Origin: Uranotaenia lowii
Taxonomy: Eukaryota > Arthropoda > Insecta > Diptera > Culicidae
DNA: 64,000 nucleotides
Assembly (NCBI RefSeq): GCF_029784155.1
Contig: NC_073693.1
Coordinates: 227,183,094-227,247,093 of the forward strand
Direction of reading: 5' to 3'
Shown: in pieces, positions 1-10,200 of the stretch
Layout: every line of letters begins with the position of its first letter
How positions within the stretch are numbered: position 1 is the stretch's first letter
Notes under the pieces: model-generated
Database searches by the model: none
What the model was told of the DNA's origin: nothing
What the model saw: the letters and a program-made list of their open reading frames with translations, nothing else
Program-made: the position numbers and the translations under genes

Positions 1-1519
1 TGGATGGGAAATAAAGTAATTCTAAACAAGCTATTGAATAAGTTTATCCAAGTTTAGGTTTGATACGAGAATAAAATTTATTTTTTAACCAAAAAAAGGG
101 ATCAATTTTGTAATTTTGAACTGATTAAGTTAATATTTTGAATTTGTGAAATAACGATTGGTTTGAAAATATTTAAAATTATTGTATAAAAATTACAAAA
201 TGTTTTTTACGACATTATTAATGTGGCCCGAACATTTGTGAATAATTTTTCACATTGAAAACATTGTAGTATTTAGGTAAAATTTACAAGTTCGATCAAC
301 TTATTATAACAAAAAGTGAGAATACTTAGCTTAAACGTTTTCCGTATGCCAAACATCAATGAATGACTCCGAAGGTTTCATCCCCAATTAGTATGAGTGG
401 CCGACAGCATTCCAGGAAGACAGGACAAATCATCTTTTGAAACCTCTTGAAGACCTTGAGACCTCTTGAAAAATGTTCCGTCTTGTAGGGCTGATACCGG
501 AAAACCTTCGGAATTGACTTGAAATTAACTTCACAAAAATTTAAAATGGTTTAAACTTGGATTTGAACGGTCTCGAAAATTTTCTTTAAAAGTCTGTGAC
601 AGATTGGCTTAATGATATTACCTACAAACTTTATGTTGATTTTATTATCCTATGTCAACACTGTTGGTGTATGAATATTTTTCGGACAATCATTTAATTT
701 TTCAAAATAAATATTTTTAAAATTCCGTTACCAGTCTGGACTAAAATGCATCGACATGCAAATCAATGATTCGCAGTTTCAATCTTGTGTCCATATGCTA
801 GTATATAATGTAAATTTTTTTGTAGTATTTTATATCCCTAAATGTATACAGCATCCTAACGCTTTCTTTTTAAAAAACAATCTTTGACAGAAAAAATATA
901 AACTTTAATTCTAACAAAATCAAAAATAACTGCAGATATGTCAAAAACTATAACTAATCAAACTTTTTTTTTAATTTTTCTTTAAAAACAAAGTTTTTTG
1001 CAACTTACCCCCTTTTCTTAGTAAGGTGATAATCGCATGTTTTGTAAATTTAAAAATGACTGATGTAGCCAAATATTTTTCAGACTCCGTTAATTTGATG
1101 TCCCATTAACCTTAAAACTTTTGATGTACAAACAGTAGGATTATCTGTGGACATTTGGTTTTTAGAAGCAATTGAAGTTGAAAAGTGTTGCATGATGCCC
1201 CAGATGGCGGTATACAACGTATTTTATTGAGATTTTTTTAAATTTTTTCCTTTCGATTCTGTTCTCGTTGAGAAGCTCTCTGTAACTTGATGGTTTCCTT
1301 CTCTGTCGCGAAGGGTGCGTACTTTACAACCTGGCGAAAATATATTTTCAACCTTTTTAGCTTTGAGATACACTGAACTAAAAAAAAATCATGTTGTATT
1401 AGTTAAAAACAGTTTATTTTTACAGTTCGTTGAAAATGAAGTTAAAACACAACTCAATCAATCAAATATATTTCAAATACATTCTATGACTTTGATATAG
1501 TTTGGAAAACTTTGACTAT
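1..1519. other. AT-rich noncoding DNA, no gene seen
   Basis: No reading frame with recognisable protein similarity, no terminal inverted repeat pair and no tandem array was found. The sequence has many homopolymer A and T runs and frequent stops in all frames. It is probably intergenic or intronic DNA, or very old transposon debris. Confidence 0.6.
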
Positions 1520-1521
1520 AT

Positions 1522-1563
1522 CCATAATTAGGAACACATTGAAAATAGTGTTCCTAATTGTGG
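1522..1563. repeat. Inverted repeat hairpin with ATTAGGAACAC arms
   Basis: CCATAATTAGGAACAC (1522-1537) is followed after a 10-nt spacer by GTGTTCCTAATTGTGG (1548-1563), giving a 16-bp stem with one G-T type mismatch. The same ATTAGGAACAC word recurs near 1930-1942. It may be the end of a degenerate MITE. No partner terminus or target duplication could be fixed. Confidence 0.5.
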
Positions 1564-1964
1564 ACACATGCTTTTTTTAGTTTTTACACGAAAAAAACAT
1601 AGTTCTAACATACTTATTACTTAAATCATGATTAAAAACAATCCGTTGAAAAATTTCAAAAAAATCGGTTAACGACTTCAGCTTTTATCTTCCATTTCTA
1701 AACAGGTGTTTTTTAAGAAATTTGCTAACAACTCCATTCAATTTGGACATACTTTGAAACAATCCAGATTTTACGAAAATCCTGTGAGTTGGGAAACTAA
1801 TTTGTTTGTATAATGAAATTTCACATGATCCGTTACATTATAATTTTTTTTTTATAAAAGTGATAAGTGAAAAATAATATCAAAAACAGTCAAAATCGAA
1901 CGGTATGTGAACATTAGGTACACATGCCAAATTAGGAACACCTACCCTAAATTCAATATTCCTA
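1564..1964. other. AT-rich noncoding spacer
   Basis: No coding similarity. The only structure seen is further ATTAGG(T/A)ACAC words at about 1914-1924 and 1931-1942, shared with the hairpin immediately upstream. The stretch ends at the TA that flanks the TTGCTGG palindromic element. Confidence 0.5.
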
Positions 1965-2664
1965 CACAGCAATTTTTTTTGGCTGGAAACCAGCAAAATT
2001 TTGCTGGTTTTTGTCCCGCTGACTTTCCAGCAAAATTTCCAGCAATTTAAATTGCTGGAAAAAAACAGCAAACGTTAATGCTGGTTTCCAGCAATTCAAA
2101 TTGCTGGAAAATCAGCAATCCAGATTGCTGGAAACCAGCTATTTCTTTCAGAACATTCGGCTGTATTTGGTATCAAATTTATATTTCAATTCGAAATTAA
2201 ATATTGGATACTGGCTGTGGTATGACAAGAAATAAATAAGAATTATTTTCTTCCATTTTTATTCCCAAAATCACATGTTATTTTAATTAATAAACACCGG
2301 GGTGGTCATCATCCGTCACCTGAAATAGAGTTTTGATTAGTATTTTTCTTGAAATATCTACCTATCTTTTAAATACTCACCCTTGGCTTGATGTCTGGTT
2401 GCTAGAAAATAGAAAAAAAGAAGAATAATTGTATTAATCTTATCAAAGTTCGTGAAATAAAGTCTCACCTTGCTTCAGCGTACGAAAACAAACAGACTTC
2501 AATTTGACAATTCGATTGCTGAATTTCCAGCAAACTAGATCAATTGCAAATTGCAGATCAATCCAGCAATTCGAAAACCGATTGCTGGTTTCCAGCAAAA
2601 AATTGGATTGCTGAACATTTCCAGCAATTTTTTTTGCTGGAAATCGAGGCAAAAATTTACAGTG
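1965..2664. mobile_element. Foldback-type DNA element built of TTGCTGGAA palindromes
   Basis: The element is bounded by TA on both sides. Its ends are related inverted repeats: CACAGCAATTTTTTTTGG at the left and, read inward from the right, CACTGTAAATTTTTGCC. Both arms (about 1968-2140 and 2510-2645) consist of repeated short palindromes of TTGCTGG/CCAGCAA, so each arm can fold on itself as well as pair with the other. The middle (2150-2510) is AT-rich with no gene. A second partial copy at 22641-22789 matches the left arm in inverse orientation, which shows that this is a dispersed repeat and not a local accident. No transposase is present, so it is non-autonomous. The superfamily is not identified. 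It lies at the 5' edge of the LINE relic that follows. Confidence 0.7.
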
Positions 2665-3575
2665 TACAACTCAGCCAATACTCACGAGTGATTTTTGGCG
2701 GAGATGTTAATTGCCATCATCCAACTTGGGGCGACGATAAGTCTGACACAAGAGGTTCGTTTCTGACGAGCATGAAAAATAGTTCAAATCTAATTCTAAT
2801 GAACACTGGTGGAAAAACTTTCGTGTCACTGGAAATAGGTAGAAGATCTACAGCGATTGATATTTCATTATGCTCTGCTAACCTGTTCTCGGTAACCAAA
2901 TGGGCATTACATCATCAGTCAATCGGTTGCAGTCAACACCTGATGATAGAAATGGAAATCACAGATTGTAAATCAAACGATGCTCGCTTTTACACAAAGT
3001 TTCAAAAGATCTACGAAGATATATTTGAGCTACAAAGTGGGGAAGTTAACGGTTTAGACGGTCTAAAAGAAAAAATTAAAAATACTTTTAAGAACAACAG
3101 AAAGAAAAGTAAATATGTTCCTAAAATTTGGTGGGAACAGAAGGTCGAAGAAGCATGGCAACAGAAAACAGAAGCCCTTAGAAACTCAAAGCACAATAGA
3201 CAATGCTATCTTGGTTAAGAAAACCAGAGCTTTTTTTATCCGAACTGAAAAAGAATCGATGAGAAAAAGTATCGAGGAATTTGCGTCAAGTATTGATCCG
3301 TAAATTAGCTCAAAGATTCTTTGGGAAAAAGTGAACAAAATTGCAGGTAACAACAAAAAACGAAGAGTGACTAACCCAGTGCAGGAGGATATCGACATGG
3401 CCGAAAGGTTCATGAACCTGCATTTTGGAAATAATGACATAGACTTTGACACTCCTCCAACCTATGGACGGACGTGCCAATATTACATTGTGAACTCGGA
3501 CCTTTGGAACAAAATACTACACCGAAAGAAGAGCAAATCTGCGCCGTCTAACGACCAAATAACCTACGGTATGCT

Positions 3576-3779
3576 TTTTTTTTTTTTTTTTGTTTCGATT
3601 ATAGTCGTTTTACCATCTTTATGGCATTCGCGACTTTATCAACGTTGCAGTTGGCGAATCGTTATTGAAAAACTTATCCGGTACAACTGTGTTCGATGTT
3701 TACTCTTGGGCTCGAACTCGCGGACATCGGCTCAGGAGACAACAGACTTGCCAACTGAGCTATATCACAAGCCCAAAAG
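3576..3779 (-). mobile_element. tRNA-derived SINE, copy 1
   Basis: Read on the minus strand, the element starts with a tRNA-like head with an A-box (TAGCTCAGTTGG) and a B-box (GAGTTCGAGCCC). It then has an unrelated body of about 110 bp and ends in a poly(A) run. It is flanked by a perfect 11-bp target duplication, TACGGTATGCT, at 3565-3575 and 3780-3790. It interrupts the reverse-transcriptase frame of the LINE relic. SINEs of this type are transcribed by RNA polymerase III from the A and B boxes and mobilised by a partner LINE. Neither the partner nor the source tRNA is identified here. Confidence 0.92.
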
Positions 3780-3962
3780 TACGGTATGCTAAAACACCTA
3801 AATCCTTCAATCAGAGATATCGTTATAGAGGACCTTAATAAAATGTTTATCTCTGGATCACTATCTGATCAACTCAAGGAAATAAAAGTTATCGCCATAC
3901 CAAAACATGGCAAAGATCAATGCACTATCGAAGGCAAACGGCCAATCTCACTTGTCGCGACC

Positions 3963-4159
3963 ACTGGGCTTGTGATATAGCTCAGTTGGCAAGTCTGTTG
4001 TCTCCTGAGCCGATGTCCGTGAGTTCGAGCCCAAGAGTAAACATCGAACACGGTTGTACCGGATAGTTTTTCAATAACGATCCGCCAACTGTAACGTTAA
4101 TAAAGTCGCGAATGCCATAAAGATGGTAAAACGACTATAATCGAAACAAAAAAAAAAAT
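3963..4159 (+). mobile_element. tRNA-derived SINE, copy 2
   Basis: Same family as the minus-strand copy 190 bp upstream, with only a few differences along its length. It has the same TAGCTCAGTTGG A-box and GAGTTCGAGCCC B-box and ends in a poly(A) tail. It is flanked by the perfect 11-bp duplication TTGTCGCGACC at 3952-3962 and 4160-4170. It sits in the same LINE ORF but in the opposite orientation to copy 1. The high similarity between copies suggests fairly recent activity. Confidence 0.92.
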
Positions 4160-4603
4160 TTGTCGCGACCTTAACCAAACTTTTAAATAGCTCAGTCTTA
4201 GAAAAAATTCAAGCCCACATAGATAATTACAAAATTCTTCCAGACAATTCGTACGGTTTCAGAAAAACGGTATCTACATCAACATGCATAAACTTTTTGG
4301 TCAATGCTGTGAAAGAAAATAAGAGGAGGAACTTTATCACTGCAACTGTCTTTATTGACCTTACGAACGCGTTCAACGCGGTTAAAACTGAAACCCTTGA
4401 GACCATCATGGGCAAGCAACGATTTCCACCGGAACTGGTAGTCTGGGTTGGTTCCTTTCTTAGAACTAGGAAGTTAACCATTCAGGTTGGACAAAATTAT
4501 GTAACACGGATCATCGACAATGGGTTGCCTCAGGGTGATGTGCTGTCCCCTTCGTTATTTAACATCTACACCTCCGATTTACATCTGATTCAGGACGAAG
4601 ACG

Positions 4604-4641
4604 CACCGACTTACATGTGCTTTCTTAGATGTAAGTCGGTG
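4604..4641. repeat. Perfect 13-bp hairpin at the break in the LINE RT frame
   Basis: CACCGACTTACAT (4604-4616) and ATGTAAGTCGGTG (4629-4641) are exact reverse complements around a 12-nt loop. The LINE reading frame is lost here, just before the expected catalytic box. The palindrome may mark an inversion or template-switch joint. Confidence 0.7.
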
Positions 4642-6796
4642 TGGTGCTACGTTTTTGCCTGACTGTGTATTGACAGTACACAGTCCAACTGGCCTGCTGT
4701 GTTTAGGAATGTGTTGATCAAAAGTCGATCACGCTTCCTATACAGAGTAGTCTGTTGTACGGCAAAGGCGTACCACCACACTTTCATGCTTTCCAATAAA
4801 AATGCCCTAGACTTACAGTTTCAACACCTATCCAAACTTTATCCTACGAAGCTCATCTGATGCTTGCCTATCCGCCTATTCTTCATGCCTTTGCAAATTC
4901 TTCTACCTAGCGTTTCATCTCGCCGCACGTGTCAATGAACATATTAAATTAATCATGGAAAAGAACCGCAAACATTGAAATGCCCAAGCTCAAAATTCTT
5001 CAAAAAACCCCCAATGGCTTAATGTGCTTGCCAGAAAAAAAAACATCTCAAATCTTCTGGACATAACAAGAAACTATAAAAAAGTAAAGCAAAATCTCAT
5101 TAGCTAAATATTTGATTATTATAAATATTAACACAAAAAGTACCGCAAAGACAACTAAGCTAGGAAACACTAAAATTCAGAATTAAAATTATAAGGATCC
5201 ACCGGGCCTTATTTTACAAATTTAGTATCTTTGAATTACCGAAAGTTTTTTTTTGTAAATTTTGCAGAAAAAAGTTTAATGATTTTATTTATAGCATTCG
5301 AGCTATGCTTTGCTTTTACTTGTAGCGGCAACCTTAAAAACGAAGTTGAAATTTATAGGTAGCTATGTAAAGTTTTAATATAAATGAAGAAAATAGTTTC
5401 TTAATCTTCCAAACAAATTAAATTTTAAAATATAAAAATTAAAAAAAAAATTGTTACCAACGAAAAACCATTCCAATTAAAACGCATGGCATCCCAGCTT
5501 ATGCAACCGGCTGGACTCGACCACATATGAAAAGCATCTATGAACCAAATAAAAAGTAATAAAGAAATATCAAAATTTTCCCTTTCAAATGAAAGCGGCA
5601 GTTTGCAGCTTCTATCCTAACGGTTAATCTTTTTTATTTCAATTTAAAAAAGACATTTTAATGATTTTTTATGCATTTTAACGATTTTCTTTTTCAAGAG
5701 AAGGAAAGCCGGTTTTATTTGCACCGGCTCAAAGATCTTTTTCAAATATTATCTCGACTCGTGTGATGTTTGAAATTCCCTGTGGGAAATTTCTGAAGAA
5801 GAAAACATGATCGTTGCACCAAAAAATAGGATATGATTCATACCAGCCTATCTAATGTCCGATAAATTCACTTATACTTTCAAGAGCGTTTCCAGAAGAT
5901 TTATAGAATTCTAAATAGAAAAAAGAATATGACAGAAATAATAATGTGCCATTGAATATTAAGATTGATCAAATATTTTTGTACTACCATTTGGAGTAAT
6001 TGTAAAATCGCTTCTTTTGTTAAGCGGCCTTATTTCTTAGACACATGCATCAGAAATGAATGGTTCTTTAACTATCATAGCTGGATTTTTTTAACGAATT
6101 TTGAGTATGTTTAAAAATGCCCTTTAAAAGAAATTCGTGAAACCCTTGGAAAAAACACTGGTCAATTTCATTAAAATGGCTAGTTTAGACTGTTTATTGA
6201 TCATTCACAGGCTAGTACATCATTTTGAAGTGGTTTTTGTGAAATCGGGAATGTTAAGATTGGTTACGAAAATGGGTTTCTCTACGGTTGTTCCGGATCT
6301 TTTACAGTCTCTAAGTGACTATTACTGTCAAAAATTCGGCAGAAAATTGCACTACCAATGAGTAGTTTGGAACAGAGAAGGGATGTCAAGGACCAAGGAC
6401 GCTTAAAAAAAAGATCGTTTGAAAAGAGATTTAAATAAAAGTTGAAACAAAGGACAGCTTATCACTGACATCACGGCTTCTATTTTTTCATTTAGTTGAT
6501 ATAAAAAAGTAGGTTTTAATTCTGAATGTATAGATGCTTATTTGTTAGAATACATGATCTTTATTAATATTTCCAAATTAAGATATCCTTCACTCGTACA
6601 CAACATGCTCTGAAGAAGGGACCGCATGAAATTTGATGACTGTGATCATATTACAGTTCAACATATGTTTTTTTTTGTATGTCAACAGCCGAGAAAATAC
6701 AAAAAAAACCTAAAAAAATATCTGAGTTTTGACCTTGTTTTTTGTAAAAAATTCAGCTCTTGAGAGTTGAAACAAATATCGATTTTTCTATTAATG

Positions 6797-6822
6797 AATA
6801 TGCTTAGCTAACTAAGCATATT
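6797..6822. repeat. Perfect 11-bp hairpin
   Basis: AATATGCTTAG (6797-6807), loop CTAA, then CTAAGCATATT (6812-6822). It is an isolated perfect palindrome in AT-rich DNA, and no larger repeat could be built around it. Confidence 0.6.
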
Positions 6823-7350
6823 TTACTGATTTCAAAAAGCCAGAAAATCGATTAGTAATGTAGCTTTTAATCCCATATTATGTTTTAATTTTGAAAACCA
6901 ACAAAACGTCAACGACTGAATTTTTTTTTTTTATTTAAGTCGTCTTGACTATGAAATTATGTTATAAATTGGTTAGTACCAAAGCGCCGTATTTGCAAAT
7001 AATATTATAAAATTAAAGTATTGTTCTCAACATTTATAAGGTAGTGTGTTGTGTACATAGACACTTTTTAAAACATAGGTACCACGAGCTTTAACACTTT
7101 CGTTATTACAAAGTTTCAATAAACTCCAATCATTAAAGCACTCTTATTTTTTTATATCAAAGCGTTTGGAGTCGTTCAACTTGACGTGTCGCTAGTGTGA
7201 AAAGCTAATCCCATTATATGATACATTCAAATATTCCATAGATTCATTACAAATTTAACTGTCGTCAAAAAAAAAGTAGGGGAAAAAGTGGGGAATATAG
7301 CTGAAGATTTCTCTAATGGGATTCTGGATTTCTGATTTTTTTTCTAGATG

Positions 7351-7446
7351 TGATGCTCAGTGAATTTCGTTTGACATCGAAAGCTTTGAGCATCACAACG
7401 AAATTCATTGTGCTGCTTAATTGATACTCATCACGGTGAGTATCAA
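7351..7446. repeat. Interleaved inverted repeats plus adjacent hairpin
   Basis: TGATGCTCA (7351-7359) pairs with TGAGCATCA (7387-7395). TGAATTTCGTT (7361-7371) pairs with AACGAAATTCA (7397-7407). The order is A-B-A'-B', which would form a pseudoknot and not one stem. A separate perfect hairpin follows at once, TTGATACTCA (7421-7430) with TGAGTATCAA (7437-7446). No gene is near. Confidence 0.6.
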
Positions 7447-8519
7447 TTTCGAATGATTATCTGAAATCTTGCAACTCTGGTATTATCGAACAATAATTGT
7501 TAAAAATCACGTGCAATCATTGTGGAAAAGTAAGTCAACGATTGAAGCCGTTAAATACAAACTCTATCCCCAATTTAACTCTTAGTAAGATTCATAAGCT
7601 AAGAAAAAATCAAAGTGAGATATTGATTTTTTTCATCATTGATCACATACATCGATATAATTTTAATATTTTCTTCAGAACAACTAGGAAGCTTTAAGAC
7701 TTAGTTTGCAGCCAAAATAAAAACTTAAAGAATATAATTAAAATCAAATTCCATGTGGATATAGAAATTAGAGATCAAGAATAAAATTCAAAACATATAA
7801 TCAGATCCGATACAGAACCACTGTGCAGTGTCTCAAATCAAGATTTGATATACACATTATACATAAAATTAAAATATTTTATTAAGGTCAAATTACCAAA
7901 ATACGAAACCAAAGCAGGAATTTTATAGTTCAAATGGTAACAACAGTTTTAAATCTTCAGAACACAAAAAACCTCAATTTAATTTGTCGAAAAATTTAAA
8001 AATGTCATTCAGAAATTACCCGTATAAAATTCTAGAATTTTCAAGACTAACTATTTAATAAATTCTTGGTTATTCGTTCATCGCGAATTTGCTACTTTTA
8101 GAAGTATCACTCAAATGTAATAAATTTAATAATGAAATTGTTTTCTTCAAAATCGATTTCAACATTTTCGGTAACTTCAAGATACTAAATTCATAAGAAG
8201 TTGTCCAGCGAGTTTTGAGGTATACAATGTCAAATTTAGGTAATTCTCTACTTTGTTTTCGTCCCGGTCCTTAATGATTTAGTTATTGTTTTTTTTTTTA
8301 TTATTTCGACAACGCTAAGAAAAAGTTAATCCAGCTACGCACTGTTAATGCGTATGAAAAAAAAATCGAAATTTAAGCTATTTTAAAACGAAAATATGCA
8401 AAAACTGGGGAATGTTGAAAGGTGAGATCTATCTTTCACCGTTTGTCTTTCGTTCTTGTAATTGTTACAATTTTCGATAAATGCAAAGAACTTAAAATAA
8501 AAAAATTAGGGGGGAAGGT

Positions 8520-8834
8520 AAGGTTGCCAGAATTTTTTCAGTGGGTATCCAGGCTGGACAAACCGCTTGATGAAATTTTTTTTTATCAAAACTCATCGAT
8601 AAATTTTGAGCCGTATGTTAGGTTTCCAAAAAAGCTTTCATAATTATTTTTAAAAAACTTGCACAAAAAATGTCGATTTGATGGTGTTTTTGTTCGATGA
8701 ATTTGCCAAATAAAGTGAATAAATCCGGGCGAATTTCGAGCTTTTCAGGCAACCGGGCCGGGCTGGACTGTTCTTAAATTTAGTATTAAGTATCCGGGTA
8801 AACTTGGATAAAACCAGGCAATCTGGCGACCTTA
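8520..8834. mobile_element. Short MITE with GGTTGCCAGA ends
   Basis: The left end AAGGTTGCCAGA and the right end (inverted) AAGGTCGCCAGATTGCC form terminal inverted repeats. The direct repeat GGGGAAGGT flanks it at 8511-8519 and 8835-8843, fitting an 8- to 9-bp target duplication as made by hAT transposases. The interior is about 290 bp and noncoding, with CCGGGC-type motifs. A related sequence with the same GGTTGCCA start lies at 54270-54546. It is non-autonomous. Confidence 0.65.
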
Positions 8835-9184
8835 GGGGAAGGTGGCAAAAGAAGAACTTTACATATTTTTTTAAAGAAAACTCAAGTTGGTTTCGTTTCC
8901 TAAATTGTTTTTTTTTTTCAGTTTGAAAGTGATTTTAACGCAGCTGACGTGTTTTGTTGAAACAAATTATAGGTAAGGTATTTTCCTCATTTTTTTCTGA
9001 ATTCTGAATTCACTGGGTTCAGCTTTGATTAAGTGTTGAACAATTTCAATTGATATGCTTATGTAATTGTGATAGTGATACGATTCATAAGAAAAATTAT
9101 TTTGAAAACCTTTTTAAAAACGCCTTGCATGCCAAATTATGGAAAAATGCAAACACTCTTTGATAAATTTCCAAGAAAAATTCG

Positions 9185-10085
9185 AGACGAGAGATGAACT
9201 GTAGTTTGAACAATTGCAATATTAACAATAAAAAAGATATTTGTCAACACTTTAATTCCTACTTTACAGACATGGGAAAGAATCTGGCCAATAGTATTGT
9301 GGACGATCCATCTTTTGATAATTTGTCCATTATAAATAGAGTTACAAACACCATATTTATACGTCCTGCAAGTAGTAACAAAAGCAGTAGTGGTCCTGAT
9401 AAAATACCTAGCAGCCTGCTGAAATCTAATTGTTTGGAATTTTCAAGAATTTTTGGATTTTTCTGATTGTATCCATAATATAAACGGGAATTTATCAAGT
9501 AATTTTAAATATCGCAAGAGTTGTTCCCGTCTTTAAATCAGGTGATGGCACATGCATCATCAATAACCGTCCAATTTCAACGCATAGCGTATTTAGTAAA
9601 GGATTTGAAAAACTTCTAATAAGCAAACTGAATCAATTCATTAATGAAAATAACATTTTATACAACTTGCAATGCGGCTTTAAAGCCGGCTGCAGTATAC
9701 AGATAGCTATGTGTGATTTGATAGATTCTGACATAGAAAATAGAGAATCGAAAAAAAATCGATAGAGGATTGTTTCTAGACTTGAAAGAAGCCTTTGGTA
9801 CTTTTGATCACAAAATCGTCCTAAAAAACTTGATCAGTATGATATAGGAGGTGTTGCTAATGCCATCAGCTCCCTGGAACCCCTTGATGTGGGTGTAAAA
9901 CAAGGCAGTAATATTGGGCCATATTGTTATTATACATTAACGATTAAAGCAATCTACCATTAAACAGCATTCCCAGACAGTTTGCGGATGACACTGCTTC
10001 GTTTTATCCTGAACAGTGCCCAAATGGGAAAAGACTTAGACATTCTTCGCAAATTTTTCAAAAGTAACCTGCTAACTTTTAACTT
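9185..10085 (+). pseudogene. Decayed LINE reverse transcriptase, copy 1
   Basis: The start of an RT region is readable, with ICQHFNSYFTDMGKNLANS (about 9255-9300) and SGPDKIPSSLLK (9390-9425). After frame breaks come VVPVFKSGDG, NILYNLQCGFKAGC (about 9650-9690), VGVKQGSNIGP and, in another frame, RQFADDTASFYP (about 9970-10010), which is the catalytic box. This order is that of a Jockey/CR1-type RT. Multiple stops and frameshifts make it dead. The same family appears again immediately downstream on the same strand, with overlapping domains, so these are two separate insertions and not one long element. Confidence 0.85.
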
Positions 10086-10200
10086 ATTTTAAACTATCTT
10101 TCCTCTATTCAACTTCCTCTCTTTACTCAAATACATCTCATATTGGGTTGTCCTTATCTAAGTTGGGCAGCTTGCAAACATTAATTTTCAGTGCCCAACA

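Larger units (their letters stand above)
2665..5090 (+). pseudogene. Decayed LINE (I/Jockey-group) endonuclease-reverse transcriptase
   Basis: Pieces of one ORF2 are readable in order on the plus strand. The C-terminal half of an AP-type endonuclease contains FGGDVNCHHPTWG (about 2690-2730). It is followed by a lysine-rich linker (about 3000-3200), the start of the reverse transcriptase (about 3331-3570, 3791-3950) and the palm with FIDLTNAFNAVKT and GLPQGDVLSPSLFNIYT (about 4345-4575). Beyond 4590 the frame is lost before the catalytic YADD box. A typical LINE C-terminus, with LAARVNEHIKLI, is faintly visible at about 4915-4960. There are several frameshifts and stops. Two SINEs interrupt it and the 5' end is missing, cut at the foldback element. 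It encodes no functional protein. The clade assignment within the I/Jockey group is uncertain. Confidence 0.85.
5091..8519. other. Long AT-rich noncoding stretch
   Basis: About 3.4 kb with no protein similarity that I recognise on either strand. Short reading frames, such as one at 6137-6361, have no family motif and biased low-complexity composition. The features seen are two hairpin sites (near 6800 and 7350-7446, listed separately) and scattered homopolymer runs. It probably represents old intergenic or intronic DNA. Confidence 0.55.

Noticed and set aside
3960..4035. tRNA gene suggested by A-box and B-box
   Set aside because: The tRNA-like part is fused to a SINE body with a poly(A) tail and target duplications, and the same sequence is present in a second copy. 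It is a SINE head, not a tRNA gene.
6137..6361. 74-codon open frame
   Set aside because: No motif, no similarity recognised and no start or splice context. Expected by chance in 64 kb.
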